Origin: CAYJAY01 sp964370715
GTDB taxonomy: Bacteria; Bacillota; Clostridia; Oscillospirales; Ruminococcaceae
NCBI GenBank assembly: GCA_964370715.1
Contig: CAYJKJ010000001.1
Coordinates: 62,001-126,000 of the forward strand
Direction: 5' to 3'
Length of the DNA: 64,000 bases
Positions within the stretch are counted from its first letter, which is position 1, and the number at the start of each line of letters is the position of its first letter. The position numbers and the translations under genes are program-made. Shown piece after piece: positions 54,861-64,000 of this stretch. The notes below the pieces were generated by a model, which saw nothing but the letters and a program-made list of their open reading frames with translations, did not search any database and was not told where the DNA came from.

Positions 54861-55751
54861 TTAAAGGATTTCAACCTCACATTCAAGGCTAACTCCGGTT
54901 TTGCTTAAAACATCTTGTTTAACAATGTCGACGAGTTCCAAAATATCTTTCGCAGTTGCATTTCCTTTGTTGACGATAAAGCCGCTGTGTTTTGTGCTAA
55001 CCTCAGCATCCCCAACGCTTACGCCTTTTAATCCGCACTCTTCGATTAGCTTGGAGGCAAAGCCACCTATAGGGCGTTTAAAGGTGCTGCCACAACTTTT
55101 ATAATCAAGCGGTTGTTTGTCTTTGCGTCGAGACATCAATTCATCCATCGTCGTTTTAATCTGCACCTTGTCTCCCATTTTAAGTTCAAACATTGCGCTA
55201 AGGATTATCATGTCTTTTTCTTCATGGAACACGCTATGTCGGTATGAAAGAGAAAGTTCCCCCTTCGACATCGTCACAACATCTCCGTTTTTTAGCAAAA
55301 CTTTTGCCGACACAATAACATCGCTTATCTCGCCGCTATATGCCCCGGCGTTCATAAAGACCGCTCCGCCGACCGTTCCCGGAATACCAAACGCAAATTC
55401 AAGACCCGAAAGGCTTTGTTCCAAAACGCTAACGCAAAGCCGATTAAGCGACATTCCTGCGCCACAAACAACCGAAGAACCTTTGATTTCAAGATGTTCT
55501 AGCGCATTTTTTGTTATCACTATATACCCATCATATCCGCTATCCTTCGCCAAAACATTAGAACCGTTTCCCAAAACTTTATATTTTTGTTTTGTGTCGT
55601 TCAAAAGTTTAATCGTTTGAACAAACGCTTGTTCATTTTTCGGAACAACGACACCTTTGGCGCTTCCGCCTACGCCAAAACCGGTATATTTTTTTAAACA
55701 TTCATCTTTATAAAAATCGACATCAAGATTTAGAAAATTAGCCTCAATCAT
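54861..55751 (-). CDS. murB: UDP-N-acetylenolpyruvoylglucosamine reductase
   Basis: 296 residues, short type II form. KKYTGFGVGGSAKGVVVPKN, VLGNGSNVLAKDSGYDGYIV, GIPGTVGGAVFMNAGAYSGE and LSYRHSVF with the conserved Arg-His, then FKRPIGGFASKLIEECGLKG and HSGFIVN. It makes UDP-MurNAc with NADPH and FAD in the cytosol. Starts 8 bp inside the end of hprK. Confidence 0.96.
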   Translation of the reverse strand: MIEANFLNLDVDFYKDECLKKYTGFGVGGSAKGVVVPKNEQAFVQTIKLLNDTKQKYKVLGNGSNVLAKDSGYDGYIVITKNALEHLEIKGSSVVCGAGMSLNRLCVSVLEQSLSGLEFAFGIPGTVGGAVFMNAGAYSGEISDVIVSAKVLLKNGDVVTMSKGELSLSYRHSVFHEEKDMIILSAMFELKMGDKVQIKTTMDELMSRRKDKQPLDYKSCGSTFKRPIGGFASKLIEECGLKGVSVGDAEVSTKHSGFIVNKGNATAKDILELVDIVKQDVLSKTGVSLECEVEIL

Positions 55752-56697
55752 TACCTACCCCAAATAAGCTGTTGTCTGTTTCAAGACCCAAAAGTTTCAT
55801 AAGTTCATCTGCGCTGTTATAACCCATCTTCTTTTGTCGATTGTTCATAGCCGCAACTTCCAAAAGAATAGCAAGGTTTCGACCGGGTTGAACCGGTATT
55901 GTTATTGTTGGAATGCTAACATCGAGAATTTCGGTGCTTTCGTCGTCGAGACCAACTCTGTTATAATTTTTGCCCGATACCCAATGTTCAAAGTTAATTA
56001 TTAAGTCAACTCTTTCGGAAACTTTAACCGAACCCATTCCGAAGATTCTTCTAACGTTTATAATACCTATTCCGCGAAGTTCGACAAAATGCCTGATATT
56101 TTCGGGAGCTTGGCCGACAACGGTTCTGTTTGAAACTTTTCTAAGTTCAACAGCATCGTCCGCAACAAGGCGGTGTCCCCTCTTGACAAGTTCAATCGCC
56201 GTTTCGCTTTTTCCGATTCCGCTCTCACCGTTTATCAAAATGCCCTCACCATAAACTTCAACCAAAACACCATGTCGGGTAATTCTCGGTGCTAGTTCAA
56301 CATTCAAAAACGAAATAGCATCCGACAAAAATCTCGAAGTGCTTTCGTTTGTCGTCAATATTGGAACATCGCATTCTTTAGCTAGCGTTATCATCTCTTC
56401 AGGGACATTGTTACCTCTGGTTATGACGACCGCCGGCGGATGACATTCTTTTATCAAAAGCTCAAGACCCTTGATTCTTGCTTGTTTATCGATATTTTTA
56501 AGGTATGAAATCTCGGTCATCCCGATAACCTGAACCCTTTCATGCTCTAGATGTTCTTTATATCCGCTAAGCAAAAGACCGGTTCTGTTAACGTCCGACG
56601 TTGTAATCGACATATTGTTTGCATTTTCGGGCAAAAACTCCGGTGTTAGATGTAGATCACTTATAAATTTTTTTAAAGGCACACTATATTTAGCCAT
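55744..56697 (-). CDS. hprK: HPr kinase/phosphorylase
   Basis: 317 residues. N-terminal domain, then Walker A GILINGESGIGKSETAIEL near 152-170, ADDAVELRKVSNRTVVGQAP and GIGIINVRRIFGMGSVKVSE, the K2/K3-type loops of HprK. It phosphorylates HPr on Ser46 in carbon catabolite control. AAGGAGA precedes the ATG. First gene of the hprK-murB-rapZ-whiA-dnaE series. Confidence 0.96.
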   Translation of the reverse strand: MAKYSVPLKKFISDLHLTPEFLPENANNMSITTSDVNRTGLLLSGYKEHLEHERVQVIGMTEISYLKNIDKQARIKGLELLIKECHPPAVVITRGNNVPEEMITLAKECDVPILTTNESTSRFLSDAISFLNVELAPRITRHGVLVEVYGEGILINGESGIGKSETAIELVKRGHRLVADDAVELRKVSNRTVVGQAPENIRHFVELRGIGIINVRRIFGMGSVKVSERVDLIINFEHWVSGKNYNRVGLDDESTEILDVSIPTITIPVQPGRNLAILLEVAAMNNRQKKMGYNSADELMKLLGLETDNSLFGVGND

Positions 56698-56813
56698 TAC
56701 AATCTCCTTTTAGTAATAAAAATTAATACACCAATATAATAACATAAATGTTTGTCTAGTAAAAGCTATAAAAAATTAATAATTAATTTCATATTATAAA
56801 ATATTTTATAAAA

Positions 56814-56850
56814 AAACAATCGAAATAAACTTATTAATCGATTGTTTTTT
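56814..56850 (-). terminator. Bidirectional terminator after the diguanylate cyclase
   Basis: AAACAATCGA (56814-56823) pairs with TCGATTGTTT (56838-56847); T runs flank both sides. It ends the cyclase transcript 7 bp after its stop. Confidence 0.85.
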
Positions 56851-56856
56851 CAAGCT

Positions 56857-58965
56857 CTATTCTTTTTGTTCGTCTAAAATTTCAGCATTAACAGCATTAA
56901 AATCATCCCTTATTTGTTGTTTTGCTTTTTTATCTTGATACATACTGTTATCGGCGGCAGCAATTACCTCATCGATATTGCTTCCGTTGTCGGGATAAAC
57001 AGCATATCCTATGCTTGATTCGATCTCAATTTCGATATCATCAATCTTAAACTTAGATATAATAGCCCATTCAAGGCGAGAAACAAGATTGATAAGTTCA
57101 TTCTTATTTTTAACCTCTTGAACCACGATAATAAATTCATCTCCACCTATTCTGATAAAGATATCTCTATCACGAATTATCTGTTTAATTCGTTTTGTGA
57201 AGATAACCAAAAGCTTATCGCCGGTGTCGTGTCCATACACATCGTTGACTGTTTTAAACTTGTCAAGGTCGAGATATAAAACTGCATAAGGATTAGTTTC
57301 GTTTTGCATATCTTTCGCTAGGCTATCTAGTTTCTTTCGGTTATATACCCCCGTTAGCTGATCGATATATACCTCTTTGTTAAGCCAAGACATCTGTTTT
57401 TCTTTTCTAAAGTAATAGTAGTATAGTGCAATAATGACAATCGCAAAAGGAATAAAAATAATATACCAAAAATTATCTAAAAACGATCTAACAACATATC
57501 CCGGTTTAAACAAGGTAGATTCAGAAAGTTCAATGTCTTTTAAGATGCTAGCCGGAATAAGTTTAAAAACTACTTCAAATGGAGTTAGGTAATCGTCTGC
57601 GATATCTTTAGATATAAATAACCTAAGGGGTAGTTCGATTTCGGTTCCATACACCTCAACTTCACTACTTCCAAGAACGGTTAACGCATATTCAATAGAA
57701 GCTTCGCTAAAAACAACTGTGTCGATTTGGTTTAGCTGATATGTAACCAAACATTCATCAAAGTTATTGAATTCATATACCGTAGCTCCCGGAAATTCTT
57801 TATAGATTTCTGCGATGTCTAAAGATGAGTAGTTAACAACCCCAATAGTTTCAATATCTTCTCTCGCTTCTTTTTGGTTGATATGTTTTGAAAGATAAAC
57901 CATATCAACGCTGTAATATGGTGCCGAAGCTACATAATTCTCCATCGAACTATTTTTATCGTCAACCACCGATATTATTATGTCGAAATCATCCTGTTCC
58001 GTTAATACGTCATACTCTTTATACTCTATATCAAAACTATATTGTTCCGAAAGATAGTTCAAAATCTGTGTTGAAATGCCGCTAATTGTTCCGTCGTCTG
58101 TAAAATGGTATGGTTGCAAAGTATCTTTGTAGCCAACTGTAAACGTTGAATTTTCAAAGAGTTCTACTTCATCTTTTCTAAGGTCTCTATTGATAACCGA
58201 ATAGTCGGAGCCATAGTATTTTTCCAACATATCAAAGAGATTGTTCCCATTAATTTGAAAACTATCAAGTATCGCAGTATCGATTTTTTCCATTAATTCT
58301 TCGTTACCTTTTTGTGTAACAAAATAGGTTTCTTTGTAGCCTAGATTTAAAACGGTTTTGTATGTCCCTATTAAGTTATCATTAAGAGAAGATGTTAAAT
58401 AATAGTCTGCAGGTTTCGAAAAATATGTAAATGGTTCGCCATAGATATATTCTACATTAATATTATTGTTCTCTAAAAAATCAGAAAACATTTCGTTTGT
58501 CGGGTTATCCGGGTATGTTGAAACCGTTTTTCCCTCAAATGCTTTAGGGTCAGCATAGTTAACATCGTTGTTTATGTCGGTTACAACCATAAGCTGAGCT
58601 ATGCCGATTGTGTTTTCAGAGTAGATATAGCGTTCTTCCTCATCCTCAACTTTATATGCAGGACCATAAAGATCAAACTCATAGTTATCTCCTGCCTCAT
58701 AAAAATCAATCTCATCATATCTAAAGTATTCAAATTCGAGGTTTGAGTTATATTCAATATTCTCTAGATAATCATAACCATAGCCGATATCAACCAGCGA
58801 ATCGCCGGCTCTTATCATACCATAATTATCTATATACCCAACCCTAACAATCTCTTTTTGCTGTTCGGAACTAGCCAAAACAACGTCGCTTTTCATAATG
58901 AAAGCAACAAACAAAAAAGATAATATTAACAATAACTTTTTAAAATGCATATACCAATCCATCAA
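56857..58965 (-). CDS. Membrane diguanylate cyclase with two periplasmic solute-binding-type domains
   Basis: 702 residues; the start may be TTG 58965 or ATG 58950, which gives a cleaner signal segment (LLLILSFLFVAFIMK). Two extracellular SBP_bac_3-like domains follow (first near 40-245, second opening STFTVGYKDTLQPYHFTDDG near 275), as in BvgS-type sensors. One membrane helix (YIIFIPFAIVIIALYYYYF) leads to a GGDEF domain: DQLTGVYNRKKLD, DLDKFKTVNDVYGHDTGD and GGDEFI. An inhibitory RxxD site (RDRD) lies exactly five residues before GGDEF. It should make cyclic-di-GMP in response to an outside ligand. No EAL domain. Confidence 0.92.
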   Translation of the reverse strand: MMDWYMHFKKLLLILSFLFVAFIMKSDVVLASSEQQKEIVRVGYIDNYGMIRAGDSLVDIGYGYDYLENIEYNSNLEFEYFRYDEIDFYEAGDNYEFDLYGPAYKVEDEEERYIYSENTIGIAQLMVVTDINNDVNYADPKAFEGKTVSTYPDNPTNEMFSDFLENNNINVEYIYGEPFTYFSKPADYYLTSSLNDNLIGTYKTVLNLGYKETYFVTQKGNEELMEKIDTAILDSFQINGNNLFDMLEKYYGSDYSVINRDLRKDEVELFENSTFTVGYKDTLQPYHFTDDGTISGISTQILNYLSEQYSFDIEYKEYDVLTEQDDFDIIISVVDDKNSSMENYVASAPYYSVDMVYLSKHINQKEAREDIETIGVVNYSSLDIAEIYKEFPGATVYEFNNFDECLVTYQLNQIDTVVFSEASIEYALTVLGSSEVEVYGTEIELPLRLFISKDIADDYLTPFEVVFKLIPASILKDIELSESTLFKPGYVVRSFLDNFWYIIFIPFAIVIIALYYYYFRKEKQMSWLNKEVYIDQLTGVYNRKKLDSLAKDMQNETNPYAVLYLDLDKFKTVNDVYGHDTGDKLLVIFTKRIKQIIRDRDIFIRIGGDEFIIVVQEVKNKNELINLVSRLEWAIISKFKIDDIEIEIESSIGYAVYPDNGSNIDEVIAAADNSMYQDKKAKQQIRDDFNAVNAEILDEQKE

Positions 58966-59090
58966 ATAAATTTAACAAAAAACGTTTCTTATCCTAAATA
59001 ATCAACCTATAAATTATAGCATTAAACGCCGAATAATATCAATATATATTATTCTCTTTTTTCTCCAACTATTTTGTATGAAAACACAAC

Positions 59091-59133
59091 AAAAGCAGGT
59101 GTTTAAAACTGATGTTTTAAGAGACCTGCTTTT
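59091..59133 (-). terminator. Terminator after the DUF6056-like array
   Basis: AAAAGCAGGT (59091-59100) and ACCTGCTTTT (59124-59133) form the outer stem, with TTAAAAC/GTTTTAA as inner stem around TGAT. It lies 6 bp after the stop of the last array gene. Confidence 0.85.
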
Positions 59134-59138
59134 ATCGT

Positions 59139-60650
59139 TTAATCGTCGTTCAAATTTGAAGAAACTAGCGACACGCTTGTTTTATTGTAGTATTCTGAAA
59201 GACCTATATTAGTCCAAAAACTACTGTCCTCACTTAATATCTCATTTCCGAAAAACACTGATGATATATGCGGTTCAAACACGACGTCTGTAACGCTTTC
59301 ATCCTTTAAAACAGACATTCTTTGTTGCATCTGTTGTTTATAGATAAACGGAGTGCCACCGCGAAATTCAGCTAGCGCCATACCGCTCGTTGAATACTGA
59401 TAGTTGTTTGAACCTAAGAAAAATATTGCTATTAAAATTATAAGGGCGCAAACTCCACTAGTTAAATTTTTATTGAACCTTGATAGTTTCAAAAAATCAA
59501 CTGTTACTATTTCATGTTGTTGCAAAAGCCCAATAATATATCCATATATAATAATCATCGAAATAAAGAACACAGGGTATATAGCATTCATAACCCTTCC
59601 GGCAGCGAAATGCCCAACTCCGTAATGAATTACACAAAGCATAGCACACACTAATACATACTGCGAAACAACAACAATCGCAAATTTCACGAGCGAAAAT
59701 CCTTTGATTTTTTTTGTTATTATAAACATAAACGGAGTTAATAAGATTAAAAAAAGACCAAAAGAAAACGATAACCACTTTTCGTATGCAAAATCAAAAT
59801 AGGTAAAAGCTACTTCAGATATTGTAGCATAAACCGATGGTGAAAATTCTACAAATTGTTGTCGAACAGCGTTTCCGGGCGCAATTAGCATTATAACAAA
59901 TCCGACAATTGATGATAACAAAGGAAAGAATATCGGCATAATTTTTCTTTTTATTTTATCAAACACCAAGATATATATAATTACAAGCACCATTAGCAAT
60001 ATACTGGCAAATGCAGTCACAGTGTTTCCACCCGATATCAAAAAACCCAATATCGAATTTATAGCTATATTTCTATATCGTGTTCCAAAGTTATATTGAT
60101 TAATTATATTTGCAACGAGAACTAAAGTTAAAACTAGAAACAACAGATAGTGCATCGCTCCGTTATACCAAAACAGACCCTCTTTTATATCCGGAATCGT
60201 TTGTATATAAAAATACCAGATTAAAAGACTTATAAATAATGCCGTTTTGCTATCAACTTGTATAACCTGCAAAAGTTTTTTTCCTGAATACAAAAAACCT
60301 ATAAGCGAGATAAACACTAAAATCCATGTAGTTAAAAAGTAAAACTGTTCTCCATATATCCCCGGTTGGAGAGCCATTATAAACATCGAAGTGTAAGTGC
60401 CTTGCCATGTCATATATTTATTAACAACCGATTCAAAAGCTATTCCTAATACTTCAATAAAATTAAAAGAACCCGAATCAATAGCTTCTTTTATCTTTAT
60501 CGAATAATCAAGATCATCTGCTATAGGAAAAGAAAAAAACGACATTAAAAGTATCGGTATCGTCATCAATGCAACAAAAACAACAACGCAGGTTTTTATA
60601 TTAACTTTTTCAATGATTTTTGTTAATCCACTAAGAATACTTTGCTTCAT
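59139..60650 (-). CDS. DUF6056-like multi-pass membrane protein, copy 4 (last in transcript)
   Basis: 503 residues with about 11-12 hydrophobic segments and a soluble C-terminal tail of about 80 residues. After the first segment comes FPIADDLDYSIKI, then WQGTYTSMFIMALQPGIYGE, GLFWYNGAMHYLLF, ISGGNTVTAF and LIAPGNAVRQQF. The DD after the first helix is the layout of GT-C glycosyltransferases, whose catalytic acid lies in the first external loop. The tail ends with the shared segment HISSVFFGNEI and SEYYNKTSVSLV. DUF6056 is my family recognition from memory. Glycan transfer at the outer membrane face is inference. Confidence 0.75.
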   Translation of the reverse strand: MKQSILSGLTKIIEKVNIKTCVVVFVALMTIPILLMSFFSFPIADDLDYSIKIKEAIDSGSFNFIEVLGIAFESVVNKYMTWQGTYTSMFIMALQPGIYGEQFYFLTTWILVFISLIGFLYSGKKLLQVIQVDSKTALFISLLIWYFYIQTIPDIKEGLFWYNGAMHYLLFLVLTLVLVANIINQYNFGTRYRNIAINSILGFLISGGNTVTAFASILLMVLVIIYILVFDKIKRKIMPIFFPLLSSIVGFVIMLIAPGNAVRQQFVEFSPSVYATISEVAFTYFDFAYEKWLSFSFGLFLILLTPFMFIITKKIKGFSLVKFAIVVVSQYVLVCAMLCVIHYGVGHFAAGRVMNAIYPVFFISMIIIYGYIIGLLQQHEIVTVDFLKLSRFNKNLTSGVCALIILIAIFFLGSNNYQYSTSGMALAEFRGGTPFIYKQQMQQRMSVLKDESVTDVVFEPHISSVFFGNEILSEDSSFWTNIGLSEYYNKTSVSLVSSNLNDD

Positions 60651-60727
60651 AGTTATGCAACAACCTTTCTACTTTTATGAAATCTATATATTCATTATTA
60701 AAGTTTTTCATCGCATCAACTGTTTAA

Positions 60728-62251
60728 TCACTGTATCTCAAATTCTTTTTCTTTTACTATCGAAACACTTTGTTTGCCATAAAATTCTGATACTGTCGTA
60801 TTAGGCCAAAGCGAGCTATCTTCTTCTAATAACTCTTCCCCAAAAAACACCGACGTAATATGCGGCTCTAACACCGCTTCTTTTATGCTATCATCGTTTA
60901 GCATCTCAAACCTTTGTTCCATCTGTTGGCTGTATATAGCCGTTGTTCCGCCGTATATTTCTGCCAACGCCATCCCACTTGTCGAATATTGATAATAGGT
61001 TGAACCCAAAAAGAATATGCCAATAAATATCGCCAAAGAGCAAACTCCACCAATAATATTTTTGCTAAACTTTGAGATGTTCGAAAAATCAACTTTTATT
61101 ATTTCTTTTTGCTGCAAAAGACCTATTAAATAACCATACAACACAATCATAGAAACTACAAAAACCAAATAGAGAACATTTGTAACCCTACCTGCACCAA
61201 AATGCCCTACTCCGAGATAGATAGTGCACATCATTCCGCATATGACTGCATACTGTGATAGAGTTAAAAGCGAGAAAACCTTAAAGGAAAATCCATTTAT
61301 TTTTTTAGTTATATTAATAATAAACGGTGTCAACAGCACCAAAAACAACAAAAATGAAAAACTCGTCCAGTTTTCAATCGCAAACTTAAAATAAGAAATA
61401 GCAGAAGCGGTTATCGTTTCAAAAACAGTTGGATATTCTATAACCATCTCTCGAGTAGCCTCTCTGCGCACAGCATTTCCCGGCGCAATAAGCATAATAA
61501 CAAATCCGATTATCGAGGATACAAGGGGGAATAAAATCGGTTTTATATTAGATTTATTTTTATTATCAAAAATCAATATATATCCCACAAACAAAATCAT
61601 CAATAAGATATTTAAAAACGCTGTTAGTTGATTTCCGCCGGATATTAAAAATCCTCCTATAGAACAAACAATAATACTCAATTTGCTGGATTTCACATTA
61701 TATTGTTTTATCAAACTAGCAAACAACACCATAGTTAAACATAAAAAAAGCATATAATGCATAGCGCCGTTATACCAAAATAACCCCTCTTTTATGTCGG
61801 GGATAGTTTGTATGATAAAATACCAAACCAGCAAACTTAAAAACAATGCTGTTTTTGTATCTACCTTAAGGAAGCTTAGTAATGTTTTTCCAAAATACAA
61901 AAAACTAAATAACGTTACTATTATTAAAGCCCATGTTGTTATAAAATAATACTGTTCACCAAAAACCCCCGGTTGTATTGCCATAAGAAAAACCGAAGTG
62001 TACGTTCCCTGCCAACTATTATATGTATCAACTACTCTTTGACAAGCTACTTTTAAAACATCGAAGATGTTAAACGGAACTGTTTCTACCACAATTTTCG
62101 TGTTTAAAGAATTATCAAAATCATCTGCAACAGGAACAGAGAACAGTGCCATATATATTATAGGAAGCGTCATTAAAACAATTAATATTATTATGCAAAC
62201 TATTATATTAATTTTTTCAACTATTGTTTTTAATCGTTCTTTTATTTCCAT
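60728..62251 (-). CDS. DUF6056-like multi-pass membrane protein, copy 3
   Basis: 507 residues, paralogous throughout to its neighbours: VPVADDFDNSLNTK, WQGTYTSVFLMAIQPGVFGE, GLFWYNGAMHYMLF, ISGGNQLTAFLN, LIAPGNAVRREA, and tail HITSVFFGEELL. The two acidic residues after the first helix are kept. It is separated by 78 bp from copy 4 and 57 bp from copy 2, so the genes probably share a transcript. The strong pair similarity suggests serial duplication with changed acceptor specificity. Confidence 0.75.
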   Translation of the reverse strand: MEIKERLKTIVEKINIIVCIIILIVLMTLPIIYMALFSVPVADDFDNSLNTKIVVETVPFNIFDVLKVACQRVVDTYNSWQGTYTSVFLMAIQPGVFGEQYYFITTWALIIVTLFSFLYFGKTLLSFLKVDTKTALFLSLLVWYFIIQTIPDIKEGLFWYNGAMHYMLFLCLTMVLFASLIKQYNVKSSKLSIIVCSIGGFLISGGNQLTAFLNILLMILFVGYILIFDNKNKSNIKPILFPLVSSIIGFVIMLIAPGNAVRREATREMVIEYPTVFETITASAISYFKFAIENWTSFSFLLFLVLLTPFIINITKKINGFSFKVFSLLTLSQYAVICGMMCTIYLGVGHFGAGRVTNVLYLVFVVSMIVLYGYLIGLLQQKEIIKVDFSNISKFSKNIIGGVCSLAIFIGIFFLGSTYYQYSTSGMALAEIYGGTTAIYSQQMEQRFEMLNDDSIKEAVLEPHITSVFFGEELLEEDSSLWPNTTVSEFYGKQSVSIVKEKEFEIQ

Positions 62252-62307
62252 TTTTGCTCTTCTTTCTCGGTGGTAATAATAAATGAGATTTCAAAAAACA
62301 CCAGTCA

Positions 62308-63822
62308 TCACTGTTCATTTTTCACGATATAAACCCATTCTTTATCATAATATTCAGCAATTGAACTATTTGGCCAATGTTTGCTAAACGGAAAGTCATG
62401 TAGTTCTTCAAATCCAAAGAAAACCGAGGTTATCTGCGGTTCAAACACAGCTTCTGTTATGCTTTCATCATTATATATCTCTAACCTATGGTCCATCTGT
62501 TGTTTATAAATAATATGAGTTGTTCCATACATTTCAGCAAGCGCCATTCCCGACGTTGAATACTGCATATAATTTGAACCTATGAAAAATATCACTACTA
62601 AAATAAAGAGGCTTAATATTCCCCCTAATAAGTTTTTTAAAAAAAACGTTAAAGCTGGAAAATTTAATTTAATTATATTCTTTTCTTGAGCCAAACCTAT
62701 TAGATATCCATACACCAATATTGCGGATATTAAGAAAAACACATAAAAAGTGTTTGCTGTTCTAGTGGCTGTTCCGCCAAATCCACCTGAAACAATATAT
62801 ATAGTACACATCATACCGCATATAGCCATGTATTGCACAATCACAACAAGAGCAAAACCTTTGTATGAAAAACCTTTTATTTTTTTTGTAATATTAATCA
62901 CAAAAGGGGTAATTAACAACAAAAACAGTAGGAAAGAAGAGTTTATCCAATAGTTGAAAGCGAGATCAAAATATTCTATTGCCGAAGCAAATATAGTTTT
63001 TATAACAGACTGAGTCCCTTCAAGAGAACTCGATCTTGTTTGGTTGCCGGGAGACAATGCCATAATAACAAACCCAGCTATAGAGGAAATAAACGGCATC
63101 AATATCAGTTTAATCTTTGATTTGTCTTTTCCAAAAATTAATATATATACCAGTAACATCAAAATGTTAAAGATATTTAAAAATCCTGTTAGTTGGTTGC
63201 CACCCGAAATAATAAATCCAACAATTGTTAGAATAATAATATCGATAATTTTAAACGAGCTATTATATCCCTTTAAAAGTTTTGCAATCATTATTAGGGT
63301 TAAACAAATGAACGGTATATAGTGTACCGAACCGTTAAACCAAAACATACTTTCTCTGGGGGACGGAATCGTTTGAACGAAATAAAACCAAATGAGTAAG
63401 CTTAAAAAACAGGCAGTTTTATTATCAACTTTAATAAGATTAAACAATATTTTTCCAGAATAAAGAAAACTTGCCACCATAATAAATATCATAATCCATG
63501 TAGTTAAAAAGTAGTATTGTTCGCCAAATATCCCGGGTTGTAACGGCATTAAAAATGTTGAGACATATGTACCCTGCCACCAACCATAAAACGAAGCAGA
63601 CGTTTCTGCGGCTAATTTGACTAATTCAAATATTGTCCAATCCCCCGACTCAACCGCTAAGCTTAAATTCATTGAGTATGAAAAATCATCTACTGCAGGA
63701 TAGCTAAAAAACGACATATACAAAAGAGGTATTGTCATCAATATTATATAAATAACAATACAAGTTCTTATATTAATTTTTTCGATAAACGATACAAATA
63801 TATTTTTTTTAGTTGCTTTCAT
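62308..63822 (-). CDS. DUF6056-like multi-pass membrane protein, copy 2
   Basis: 504 residues. YPAVDDFSYSMNLS replaces the usual ADDxDxS, so the acidic pair shifts slightly but DD is kept; GWWQGTYVSTFLMPLQPGIF, SMFWFNGSVHYIPF, ISGGNQLTGFLN, ALSPGNQTRSSS and tail QITSVFFGFEEL follow. It is the most diverged of the three complete copies (SVHY in place of AMHY; MFWFNG in place of LFWYNG). 43 bp separates it from the partial copy at the edge. Confidence 0.75.
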   Translation of the reverse strand: MKATKKNIFVSFIEKINIRTCIVIYIILMTIPLLYMSFFSYPAVDDFSYSMNLSLAVESGDWTIFELVKLAAETSASFYGWWQGTYVSTFLMPLQPGIFGEQYYFLTTWIMIFIMVASFLYSGKILFNLIKVDNKTACFLSLLIWFYFVQTIPSPRESMFWFNGSVHYIPFICLTLIMIAKLLKGYNSSFKIIDIIILTIVGFIISGGNQLTGFLNIFNILMLLVYILIFGKDKSKIKLILMPFISSIAGFVIMALSPGNQTRSSSLEGTQSVIKTIFASAIEYFDLAFNYWINSSFLLFLLLITPFVINITKKIKGFSYKGFALVVIVQYMAICGMMCTIYIVSGGFGGTATRTANTFYVFFLISAILVYGYLIGLAQEKNIIKLNFPALTFFLKNLLGGILSLFILVVIFFIGSNYMQYSTSGMALAEMYGTTHIIYKQQMDHRLEIYNDESITEAVFEPQITSVFFGFEELHDFPFSKHWPNSSIAEYYDKEWVYIVKNEQ

Positions 63823-63865
63823 TTTACCTCTTTAAAGATATCCATTTTTTTAATCAATACTTTTT

Positions 63866-64000
63866 TTATTCAGTAGTTATCGCAACGCTTAGTTTTCCAT
63901 AATATTCAGCAACGGAGGTGTTTGGCCAATCGACACTGTTTTCTGATAATCTCTCATAGCCATAAAATATAGAATAGATATGCGGTTCAAGAACCACATT
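63866..64000 (-). CDS. DUF6056-like protein, C-terminal end only (copy 1, cut by window edge)
   Basis: 44 codons before TAA 63866: VVLEPHIYSIFYGYERLSE, then SVDWPNTSVAEYYGKLSVAI. This is the same tail as in the three downstream copies, so a fourth paralogue begins beyond the right edge. The array may extend further. Confidence 0.85.
   Translation of the reverse strand, partial: NVVLEPHIYSIFYGYERLSENSVDWPNTSVAEYYGKLSVAITTE

Overview
The window looks like a chromosomal segment of an anaerobic, low-GC Gram-positive bacterium of the class Clostridia, possibly an Oscillospirales-type lineage. The evidence is spoIIE (sporulation), WhiA/RapZ/HprK, a T-box ahead of alaS, RecD2, ComF/ComEC, an anaerobic GlpA-type oxidoreductase cluster, and frequent TTG/GTG starts behind good Shine-Dalgarno sites. 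Nearly all genes are on the minus strand. Only the DinJ/RelB-like antitoxin and spoIIE are on the plus strand. I saw no rRNA, tRNA, CRISPR array, transposase or phage gene.

Layout by coordinate. (1) 1-12.4 kb is a surface-glycan or teichoic-acid-like cluster transcribed leftward: a TagF-like polymerase, a TagD-MocA fusion, two RgpF-like proteins, a GT4, a WbsX-like protein, a methyltransferase, a sulfatase-like transferase, a nucleotidyltransferase and a CysC-like kinase cut by the window edge. Six of these proteins and one truncated ORF carry the same kind of small GxGxxx Rossmann module. The last two genes resemble, in family and order, the Campylobacter cytidylyltransferase/kinase pair for O-methyl phosphoramidate. 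(2) 12.4-14.2 kb is an accessory island: an orphan DinJ-like antitoxin with a consensus promoter buried in palindromes, then a 0.7 kb non-coding array of about 200-bp degenerate repeats built on paired TGCAC motifs. (3) 14.2-23.1 kb holds yigZ, rpmE, a phosphohexomutase, a small membrane protein, a three-gene GlpA-like redox cluster, yifB/comM and a LysA-family decarboxylase. (4) 23.3-25.6 kb is spoIIE. (5) 25.7-44.7 kb is housekeeping: an MGMT-family protein, two tandem mltG genes, a DJ-1 protein, a thyX-tmk operon, pcrA, comF, recD2, holA, comEC, a phosphoribosyltransferase, a HIT protein and alaS with its T-box. (6) 44.8-56.7 kb holds a PBP, ligA, a phosphofructokinase relative that has lost catalytic residues, dnaE, whiA, rapZ, murB and hprK. 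(7) 56.9-64 kb holds a membrane diguanylate cyclase and four tandem copies (the last partial) of a multi-pass DUF6056-like protein.

How parts fit together. The glycan cluster should make CDP-activated polyol or phosphoramidate-type donors, assemble a glycan and decorate it. ThyX and Tmk give consecutive steps of dTTP synthesis. The hprK-murB-rapZ-whiA-dnaE-pfk block is a conserved Firmicutes neighbourhood, here with a decayed pfk and no yvcK between rapZ and whiA. The strongest candidates for something undescribed are the TGCAC repeat array beside the orphan antitoxin, the pseudo-phosphofructokinase, the Rossmann module shared across the glycan enzymes and the possible phosphoramidate pair. 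All functions are inferred from reading translated sequence; no database search was run.
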